The translations under genes were made by a program, and so were the position numbers. Under the pieces are notes generated by a model. It ran no database searches, was not told where the DNA came from, and saw only the letters and a program-made list of their open reading frames with translations. Shown here piece by piece: positions 55,638 to 64,000 of a stretch of DNA of 64,000 bases (positions within the stretch are counted from its first letter, which is position 1; each line of letters starts with the position of its first letter). The DNA is from Mesostigma viride (lineage: Eukaryota > Streptophyta > Mesostigmatophyceae > Mesostigmatales > Mesostigmataceae): assembly GCA_009746045.1 (NCBI GenBank), contig RPFO01000167.1, positions 2,133,152 through 2,197,151 of the forward strand, read 5' to 3'.

Positions 55638-58600
55638 CTATTCCGCGTAGACAAACTGCCGCTTCCAGATGTGGCCGCGCCGTTTGCGCCCCAGCTTGGG
55701 GATGAGCATTCTGTCGGACGGCACACGATCCTGCTTGAGGATCTGCGGGCGCAAGAACAAAGGTGAGGCCATATTGTTTCCATACCCATAACGGTTGATC
55801 AACAAGCTGAGGACTTATGCTCACTTGACACAGTCTACGGGTTCATTAAGCAACCTGCATGACCACAGACACTGGGTCCTGCTTGAGGACCTCCGCGCGA
55901 GCTACAGCCGAGAGCACTTGTAAGGAATTTCATTGATCATCGAAAAAAGGTGAGAGTTAATCAGCATGCACCAAAATCGGCATGCCCTCTGCCCTGAGAA
56001 TACGAGCGCACAGCCATCATTAAGGCCATAGTGCTTTCACACCCACAACACTTAATACTCGCCGCAGCATAAACAACAATACAGCATCACAATATGCACG
56101 CCGCAACGGTTGAGGACCTGCAAGCGCAAGCGTTAAAGAAGGCCGTACCCAGAACAACTGCCACTGATACGCATTCGAACAAGAAAGTGCGGTCCTACTT
56201 GGTGAGGAGTGGCAGGTGCAGCAAATGGAGTAACAACAAGCAACTAGTCATATCCACGTCATCAGCAAGTCATGCCCCCTGACAGCTGACGGACGCTTGT
56301 TGACATCAGGGTGAACTCCACGGTTGTGAACGAGGCAGGCTGCCTGGTGTCAGCAAGGTAGTGGCTACCACAGTTCGGTGGCAGCTATCACCAACGGTCA
56401 TGTGACGTTGCCAGCGCCCACGGCCAGCAAACCAAGGGTAGCCACACGCGTGCTGATCCGTTTGCCTTGGAGAAATCACAGGCCAGGGCCTAGGTTGCTT
56501 GCTCTTGGTTATGATGAATGCGGTCAGAGGAACCAAAGGGGACTGTGGTCCGAGAGAGACCCACATTTGCAGCCTGGCGGCCAGCAGGCAAGGGTCACCA
56601 TGCCACTAGACGCCATGTGCGTCTTTGCAGCCAGCCACCATGGCGATGGAGCGAACAAAATCTTTTTGTCCAAGTTCCATCAAGGCATGCGATGGTTACG
56701 GTTAGGTCCTGGTGCAGACAAGCATTCAGTAGGTGTCATGCTATCAAGGAGGCACTGTACATGCACGCCGTACATCCTATCATCGTATCTATCTACTGTA
56801 TCCTATCATTGTATCTATCTACTTTATCCTATCATTGTATCTATCTACTTTATCCTATCATTGTATCTATCTACTTTATCGTATCATTGTATCTATCTAC
56901 TTTATCCTATCATTGTATCTATCTACTTTATCCTATCACTGTATCTATTTACTTTATCCTCTCATTGCCACGTACATTCGGGCCGTACTCCCCTGGTCCT
57001 ATCTTAGATAGACATTGCACGAACATCCTAATCTTCGGGCCACATACATGCTTGCCGTACTCGAACAGGCAGAAGAAGGCGGAGGACATGACGGCCACCT
57101 GAAACACGCGGGGGCCCTGCGGCGTGGTGATAACAACAAGGGAAGGACCACGTAGGGCAGCCAAATAGGGAAAACAACAAGACACATAAATATAAGCACG
57201 AGACTCCCTTGGGAAGATTCACAATCTAAATCAGATACACACACAGATCCAAACAAAACTGTGAGATGAGCGTGCAACTGTTATGGCCAGTCTTCACACC
57301 AAAAAGTTTTTTCGCCACCCTTTTTTAATGCTGTCCTCCGTTGCACACTGCCACAGTCAGCTGCCATGACCATGATCACATGATGAGGGCTGCACCACCG
57401 ACACTTACATCTGCCCACTTCAACACCACCAAGGGTTACCATTTCCGGTGTTGCTACTGCCCCAAGGGACCACACACCATGCCGGAGAAGAGCCCCCGCA
57501 CCCCGTGCTTCTCCACCACTGTCTTGAAGGCGTCGGCCATGCCTCGCTGCAAGCCGCACTGCATGCGCGTCTTCACCAGGTCCAGCTGGCGGGGATGAAA
57601 AGTCAAACGGCACGCACACATGTTCTCATGAGTGGCTCGTCATGCATGCGCGTCTTCACCAGCGTCAGGTCTTTTCACCCGGTCAATGCCGGCATGGGTA
57701 AACCAACAGCTTCACAATCCAGCTTTCACGGCCAAACGGCAAGAGACCACAGGGACGCAAACGCCGCGAGAGAACGCAACATGTATGAGATATCCTTAGC
57801 AATGAGCTCATAATGGGCTACGGCATCGCAAGGCATCCCTATTGGGAAAATGTTGGGTGTGTGTGCGTCTCCATCAGGTCCAGCTGGCGGGGACAGGACA
57901 TCAAACGCGCGAGTACTGACAGGTCAGCAATGGTCCGGCGAGTGGACTATACCCAAGCAAGAGCGGATTTGCCAGCTCTCAGGCAGGTACACGGAAAAGC
58001 GGGCGCCACAAAAAGGTTCCTCACGAGCCGTGATAGCTTTCGCCGGCATGGTGAAGCGGTCGCCGGCATGGTGCAAAAGCTCGCCGGCATGGTGCAAGCG
58101 GTCGCCGGCATGGTGCAAAAGCTCGCCGGCATGGTGCAAGCGGTCGCCGGCACGGTGCAAAAGCTCGCCGGCATGGTGCAAGCGGTCGCCGGCATGGTGC
58201 AAAAGCTCGCCGGCATGGTGCAAGCGGTCGCCGGCATGGTGCAAAAGCTCGCCGGCATGGTGCAAGCGGTCGCCGGCATGGTGCAAAAGCTCGCCGGCAT
58301 GGTGCAAGCGGTCGCCGGCATGGTGCAAGCGGTCGCCGGCATGGTGCAAGCGGCACCACAATGCATAGCACACACACACACGCACACACACACACACACA
58401 CTAGCATGTGTGCAGCTCACTGGCATTAATTAAGTAAAACTCGTGGATGGTGCATACGACAGCATAATCTTAGTATAACCCATGTGCACCTGATCACTCA
58501 CCGGCATGGTGCAAACGGCGGCCACCGAGCCGGCAACACCCCCCAACACCAGATGCTCCCACGTGCTGTTCGGCCAGAGAGACGGTGACACGTGGTGGCA

Positions 58601-61600
58601 GTAAGGCAAGGGGAAGTCCAGCATTAATGTGTTTAAACATGTTTCCCCAAAATTCCATATGCTCCTACGTGTGGCTCGATCTCGTGGGTGGGAGAGGGGG
58701 GGCGGGGGCTTAGGCGGGAAGGCGAGGAAAAGAAACAGGGTTGGGTGAGATGCGAGTTTGGGAAGGTGTGCACACATGCTGTTGACCTAGACAGAGGAAG
58801 GTGATAGAAGTAAGGTAAGGGCAAACGCAAGTCGCCACAGCTCAAGCGCAAACATCCAAGATGCACATACCCCTCGAATGCAACACCCTGCTGCGGTGTC
58901 CTCAGCTCTGTCCACACCCGCAGACCATGCGTGGACAAGTATCCTTCCCACCCATCGCCACACCTTGTGCACACCAACGATCACTGAACATGGTGCCAGC
59001 CGTCACCGCGGCAAACATGCCAACATGCTACCTGCAATCTTTTCAATGCAACGCTGCTGTGCTGTTCTATACACACACACGTAGACAAGGAACGGTACTG
59101 CCACCCCTCACCCCACTTTCTTCACACAATCATAACGCTGCCATCCCTCACCGCAGTTTCTGCACGCCGCGGTGCGACTCCAATTGCTTCCGCATCGCCT
59201 CGTAGACGGTGAACTGTGAATGGCGGACAGCAAAATGTGACAGAGGTGAGAAGTACGTACCAGTATGTAAGTAAGCAATGCAGCTCTAGGAGACAGCAGC
59301 AGACATGCAAGCCACCGCATCGCCTCAGACATGCAAGCCACCGCATCGCCTCGAAGAGGGTGGGCGGAGGATCGCGAGCGTGAGCGGAACATACGGCGGA
59401 AAAAAACGGCGGACGACAGAATAAGCGGGCACTAGGATCTTGCATCGCCTCATAGAACATGAACTGGTCGTGGGATGTGCGACAAATGTCGTCAATTACA
59501 TAAGAAAGAGAGAATATAATGAAAGAAGGAAGAGCAGCAGATGCGGCGTTACTGTGTGAAGGGTGCGTTTCTTAACAATGTGCTTTGCAGGGCATATTCT
59601 CGCCCGTGGTTTCAAATCCAATAAATATGGGGCGCATTTGACCAAAGGAGGAGGGAGAAACCAGCAGAGGCCAAAGCCACCCATTCATGGCATCCTACCA
59701 ATTGAACCGCTCGAACCCATGCATGGGCGTGACATCATGGCACAGCCACGCATGCACGCACTGGGAGGGCCAAAACTACGACGAGCGCAGCGGTGTAAAG
59801 CCCCATAACCTCGGATATACCTGGATGGATTCACGTCTTAGTTGGTTTAGTGAAAACACGGCGTCGAGCCCAACATAAGACAAGCATGACTGTAATTGCC
59901 TGGATGGCGGTCTCCCACGCATCGCGCATGAGCACCCCCAAACCTGCTCCCAATGCGTTTCGTAGACACCCCACGATAGCCTACAGCGGAGTGACACGAA
60001 AGAACCTGCCAAGCACAGGGGAGTGACACGAAAGAACCTGCCAAGCACAGGGGAGTGACACGAAAGAACCTGCCAAGCGCAGGGGAGTGACACGAAAGAA
60101 CCTGCCAAGCAGCTCTAGAGTGACCACCCTACGGATGGCAATCGCGGGCACGTCGCGCATGAGCACCCCACCACCAACACCTGCTCACGCTGCATCCTTT
60201 ACTGCACTATCCAATCGTATCGTCTCCTTGTGTACCTGGATGGCAATCTCGGGCACATCGCGCATGAGCGTGGCGGCGAATCCCGCGTAGACGCCCCTCA
60301 GCCCGTTGTTGGCCATGATAGTGCGGCCCGCGACAAAGACTGCGGGAAACGGTTAGCGGTGGGAGGGGTGGTGGAGGGTGGTGGGAGGGGCGGTGGGAGG
60401 GGTGGTGGAGGGGTGGTGGGAGGGGTGGTGGGAGAGGTGGCGGGAGGGGTGGTGGGAGGAGTGGTGGGAGAGGTGGTGGGATGGGTGGTGGCGAGGTGGT
60501 GGAGAAGGCAAGAAGGGGAAGGGCACACGGCAATGGGGGTCTGATGGGCGCAGGATCGTGAGGCCCCTGACAAAGACTGCAGGCTCGATGAACCACGCGA
60601 GAGGGATGCACGTGTGGGGTTGCAGGATGTCAGGCTGCAGGATTTGAGGTCGCAGGATGTGATTTTGCAGGATGTGAGGTCGCACGATGTGAGGTTGCAA
60701 CGCACAGGGGGGCTGTCTAAGGTCATGCCGTTGAAAAAAGAACGTGCAGCCTGCCACAAGGCCGTGGGAACCAGCCAGTGACATGGAGACAGCGATTGGT
60801 GAGGGGGGGAGCGAGGGGAAAAGAGGTGGAATGCGTGTCGGGGTGGAGGGCATGAGGGGTTGGAGGGCATGCGGCATATAGCTTACGGCTCAGGGGGGGT
60901 CCTTTCACGACATGCGTCTTCACGACATGAGTCTCTAGGTCATGCCACTGGCGGGGAATCACGAGGCAGGCAACAATGAATGAGGTGAAGGGCACGCAGC
61001 CACGCTCGGGTGGAAGGCAGGAGTGGCCATCGAAAAAAAATTAAAATGGGAAGGCCGTGAAGGCTAGCTGTGCATTGAAAGACTGCGCGGAGGTAAATGG
61101 CGTGACGCGGGCACGTGGGGGTGGAACAGGCAGGGCCAGACATGGGATATGGCTCAAGGGGGGGGAGGGGGAGGGAGCGCACGGGGAAGAGGGGGGGAAG
61201 ACGGGCAGAGGGGAAGGGGGAACGGGGAGCAAAGGGGCAAAGGGGAAGAGGGGCAGGTCGCGGCGGGGGTGGAGGCAGTGCCAGAATCAGTGATGGAGGA
61301 AAGAGGGGAGGAGGTAGCAGCAGGAAACGGTTCTCTCACCACAAGGCAACACACGGCTTGCAAACTTAAGGCAACCACTATTGGGTTGGTTTCCAATCAT
61401 CAAGTATAATGAAGGATTGTAATGGAGGATTGTTTGCCCTGACTGTACTGGGCTGGGTTGGCTTCATCTTAAAGCAGTGGAGGGCAGGTGGAGGCCGAGC
61501 GCACATGGCACTGGGCACCAGCAACATCTTTGATGTATACCCGCACCTGCTACGAAGATAAGCCTATAGCACGCCCACAGTACCCCTATACTACGCCTAT

Positions 61601-64000
61601 AGCACACCTACAGTACGCCTATAGTACGCCTATAGTACGCCTATCGTACGTATACAGTACGCCTATAGTACACCTACAGCGCGCCTTGGTCAACAAGCCT
61701 CTCTATCTCCGCAGCTGCGCTTATGGCGCCCGGCAGCACCACCCACACGTCAGAACGAGACACACCGTTGCTGTGCAGGTAGGCCTGAACGCGGTGCTTG
61801 CAGGTGTCCACGGGAACCTGCCGTGACGATCGCCAGCAACAAAACGCATGAAACGGGCGCAAGCGGGCAGATTGGAATCCAGCGATTGGGTACAGGTGGG
61901 CAGCTGATATCCAAAGGCTGGACATTAGCTGCAGTTACTGCTGGTGCAGAAGCTGCGATTCAAGCTGCACAGGGAGAATCTATTAATGCACATGCTGCTA
62001 TCTTAGATAAGCACACACACACACAAGGGAAGAAATGACACGTGCATGGTTCAAGGGCGGGAGGGCGGTGTAATGAAAAACCTTCATTTGTCAACAGTAC
62101 ACTTAGCCAACAGAAATGGTAATTGTCATCGTATTATTTGATTCTGCTGTGGTAGCAGCGAGAGTGACAGGCAAAAAAATTCAAGAAATATAGTAGCCAT
62201 ACATTATATAGTAGCCATACATCACCGACAGAGAATCATGGACCGAGTCGGTAGTCAGAACAAGTGTTATTGTTGCACACATAAGCCGAGTTTCAGCAGC
62301 ACACAAATAAATAAACAAATCTTTGAAAAAACTTGACCATTTTTGCCAACCCTGGGCTACAGCTTCACAAGGCAAACCCCAAGCGGGTTGGATTGTGAAA
62401 ACGTTGGGCCGCATACTTAAACTCCTATTGATTGGTCAACGCAATGGTGCCGTGCCAGCTGATACGTCACTTAGTGAGCCCACCTGCTTAGCCTTCGTTA
62501 GATGCATCCTCCCTTCGTTAGATGCATGCTCCCTATCGAACCACACCCCTACTCGCAACGATTAAGTTATTTCCGCACCCGGATGAAGGCCGACGTGATC
62601 GCGCAGGTGTACATGTATGCTTACATACGTACATTCACCCTTGTTATTAGAAACCCTTTCCCCATACTGCAAATGGGTACTTCCGCACCCGGATGAAGGC
62701 CGACGTGATCGCGCAGGTGTACATGTATGCTTACATACGTACATTCACCCTTGTTATTAGAAACCCTTTCCCCATACTGCAAATGGGTACTTCCGTACCC
62801 GGATGAAGGCCGACGTGAAAGCGCCAGAAGCGGCCGACACCAGGTGCGAGAACGATGTGTTCTCTGGGAAGTGCTTCTCCAGTAGGCTCTTGACACCTGG
62901 CGCGGATGTCCATGCACCAACCATGACCACGCTCATCATTTTGTCACCATCACGGTTGCAAAAGGACCCAAGCAACAATGGCATGACCATCGAGACAGCC
63001 GATGACGCGACCGATGACGCAACCTTGGCCCGCCCATGCATGATTCTTCCAACCGAAGAAGAAGAAGAAGAAGAAGAAGAAGAAGAAGAAGAAGAAGAAG
63101 AAGAAGAAGAAGAAGAAGAAGAAGAAGAAGAAGAAGAAGAAGAAGAAGAAGAAGAAGAAGAAGAAGAAGAAGAAGAAGAAGAAGAAGAAGAAGAAGAAGA
63201 AGAAGAAGAAGAAGAAGAAGAAGAAGAAGAAGAAGAAGAAGAAGAAGAAGCATCGAAGTGGTTGGAAAGTGATCTAATCAACAGATAAATAGAAAAAAAT
63301 TGAGAAAACCAAATCAACTGATGACACCACCACGATTACTGATTTAAAAACTGTGGGTTCATGACACAAGCCATGACACAGCAACAGCCACGCCCATGCC
63401 CTGCATTTCATCATTCATATGCACTTCTAAAAAATCACCGCCCCTACTGCTCATTCTCTGCCGTTGACTTCCTGCCGCCTACTACCTTCCGCTGACTCAT
63501 TTTCGCTGTACCCACCTTGGTACGTGATGAAGTACGCCAGCGCGGTCAAACGTCTACGTCTACTCCTGTTACTGTTCCTTCCCTGTCGCTCGACTGCTAT
63601 CCCTGCCTGCCGTCGTACGAGAGAAAGTACACCAGCGCGGCCGACACTGGTCAACCCCCAACAACTGGCATTCCCGACTGCCAGCTCCAGTAACCGTTCG
63701 GGAAGTTGTCAGCGCAGTCAATGCTTGTCAAAGCCCAATCACTTTCTACAACCACCTGCCCCTTCTCACCCTTCCCTCATCCCAGTTTTCAACCGTTCGT
63801 CCCCTCCTTCCTATCACCACCCTGGTTTGTGATCAAGTACACGCGCGCGGCCAAACCTCTCTTCCATGTGATACCGATCTTCCTCTTCCTATTTCCTCTT
63901 GCGGGATCGTTATCCCTAACCCACCCTCGTATGTGACGAAGTACACCAGCGCGGTCGGCAGCGTCCCCAACACCGCCCCCGTGAGTCCCAAATACAGGTC
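55638..64000 (-). CDS. Mitochondrial carrier family (SLC25) protein, 9 exons, 5' end outside window
   Basis: Member of the SLC25 six-helix transporters, normally of the mitochondrial inner membrane; closest in feel to S-adenosylmethionine carriers, substrate unproven. Exons (minus): >64000-63925, 62896-62799, 61817-61766, 60339-60236, 59213-59152, 58565-58502, 57585-57478, 57116-57048, 55742-55638. All phases match. Repeat 1 enters as LTGAVLGTLPTALVYFVTYE. Repeat 2 has AGAFTSA-like SGAFTSAFIRVPVDTCKHR, the P.[DE]..[KR].[KR] signature, then GVYAGFAATLMRDVPEIAIQ. Repeat 3 has GGVAGSVAAVCTMPLDLVKT and GLFSGMGPRVFQVAVMSSAF. The basic tail ends GRKRRGHIWKRQFVYAE. The exon 8 donor was preferred over read-through (which would stop at 56949) because copies of both neighbouring junctions occur in the intron. 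The first-repeat signature is off the window. Confidence 0.88.
55868..56130 (-). repeat. Echo copies of the carrier's last acceptor
   Basis: Sense-strand junction at 55755-55730 (gcagatcctcaagcaggat) recurs at about 55904-55880 (ggaggtcctcaagcaggac) and about 56123-56100 (gcaggtcctcaaccg), both upstream in the intron. Confidence 0.85.
56772..56965. repeat. 26-bp tandem repeat
   Basis: About seven and a half units of cctatcattgtatctatcta plus cttta, in the intron before the last carrier exon. Next to it, 56967-56990 is a copy of the exon 8 end and donor (gccacgtacattcgggccgt, compare gccacatacatgcttgccgt at 57039). Confidence 0.9.
57645..57893 (-). repeat. Echo copies of carrier exon 7 acceptor
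   Basis: Plus-strand real junction 57565-57597 (cgtcttcaccaggtccagct) is echoed at 57645-57664 (catgcgcgtcttcaccagcg) and 57859-57893 (cgtctccatcaggtccagct). Confidence 0.9.
58041..58352 (-). repeat. 21-bp minisatellite built from carrier exon 6 end
   Basis: About 15 units, mostly alternating gtcgccggcatggtgcaagcg-type and ctcgccggcatggtgcaaaag-type (first 20 bases shown are shared in part). The sense strand repeats TGCACCATGCCGG, the end of exon 6 (58502) where codons read CTMP just before the donor. In frame the array reads ACTMPASFCTMP, echoing AAVCTMP. Confidence 0.93.
59152..59470 (-). repeat. Echo copies of carrier exon 5 acceptor side
   Basis: Real junction on plus, 59191-59223 (cgcatcgcctcgtagacggt). 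Copies: 59314 (cgcatcgcctcagac), 59341 (cgcatcgcctcgaagagggt) and 59441 (tgcatcgcctcatagaacat, then gaactggt). Confidence 0.85.
59893..60275 (-). repeat. Echo copies of carrier exon 4 end and a 32-bp repeat
   Basis: The real exon 4 end (60236-60275, ctggatggcaatctcgggca plus catcgcgcatgag) recurs at 60128-60170 and 59893-59937, both ending cgcatgagcacccc. Between them four 32-base units (gagtgacacgaaagaacctg..) fill 59989-60117. Confidence 0.88.
60340..60500. repeat. Degenerate GGTGGTGGGAGG repeat
   Basis: G-rich ggtggtgggaggggtgg units in the intron just upstream (sense) of carrier exon 4, so the transcript reads as a C/T/A-rich tract before the acceptor. Confidence 0.85.
62571..62800 (-). 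repeat. 110-bp repeat of carrier exon 2 end
   Basis: ttccgcacccggatgaaggc starts at 62571 and 62681, and the real exon end (ttccgtacccggatgaaggc) at 62791, a 110-base period. The two intronic copies are almost identical to each other and extend about 20 bases into coding sequence before diverging. Confidence 0.95.
63058..63250. repeat. (GAA)n microsatellite
   Basis: Pure GAA repeat; on the carrier's sense strand it is (TTC)n, lying about 160 bases upstream of the exon 2 acceptor. Confidence 0.97.
63508..63960 (-). repeat. Echo copies of carrier first visible exon end
   Basis: The real junction (63920-63955, plus strand gtgacgaagtacaccagcgc) is followed into the intron by three copies: 63809-63855 (gtgatcaagtacacgcgcgc), 63598-63646 (cgagagaaagtacaccagcg) and 63508-63553 (gtgatgaagtacgccagcgc). 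Each keeps the ccacc/ccacct that is the donor complement or a variant of it. Confidence 0.92.

Noticed and set aside
56949-57116. Carrier exon 8 reading through to a stop at 56949
   Set aside because: The extra residues have no family character, and a GTATGT donor at 57047, a phase-matched last exon at 55742 and echo copies of both junctions favour splicing.

Overview
The window reads as nuclear DNA of a flagellated green alga, or a close protist relative. Genes have many short exons, the coding exons are GC-rich, microsatellites are extreme, and several degraded LINE retrotransposons carry an L1-type ORF1. One enzyme starts with a plastid-transit-like leader, and two genes encode ciliary transition-zone or transition-fibre proteins. 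The species cannot be fixed from sequence alone.

Layout. 248-16237 (+) holds 14 phase-consistent exons of a coiled-coil protein resembling FBF1 (distal appendage/transition fibre), with a truncated LINE in one intron. 17673-26034 (-) is a six-exon TMEM17/TMEM216-family transition-zone membrane protein, convergent with the first gene. 27158-31693 (+) is a complete four-exon PSF1 (GINS1). 33900-41060 is a nested retroelement zone with a reverse-transcriptase fragment, four pieces of LINE ORF1, and a tandem tRNA-related repeat. 41900-43456 (-) is an intronless argininosuccinate lyase. Divergent from it, 44129-48910 (+) is a secreted cysteine-rich protein in three exons. 48911-54547 is repeats, including a roughly 2 kb GAAC array and further LINE pieces. 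55638 to beyond 64000 (-) is a nine-exon mitochondrial carrier (SLC25) whose N-terminus lies outside the window.

The most unusual pattern is that exon edges are repeatedly copied into the neighbouring intron. In all five split genes, many splice junctions (the last 10-30 coding bases plus the donor, or the acceptor plus the first 15-30 coding bases) recur one to about twenty times on the intron side only. Some copies have grown into minisatellites with 21-23 bp units. The copies look like decoy splice sites and suggest that introns here grow by tandem duplication that includes the exon edge. A related series follows the stop codon of the intronless lyase gene. A second pattern is that several retroelement families share a short 3'-terminal hairpin followed by a simple-repeat tail.

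All exon structures were built by eye from reading frame, GT/AG sites, phase continuity and family resemblance. No transcript evidence was available.
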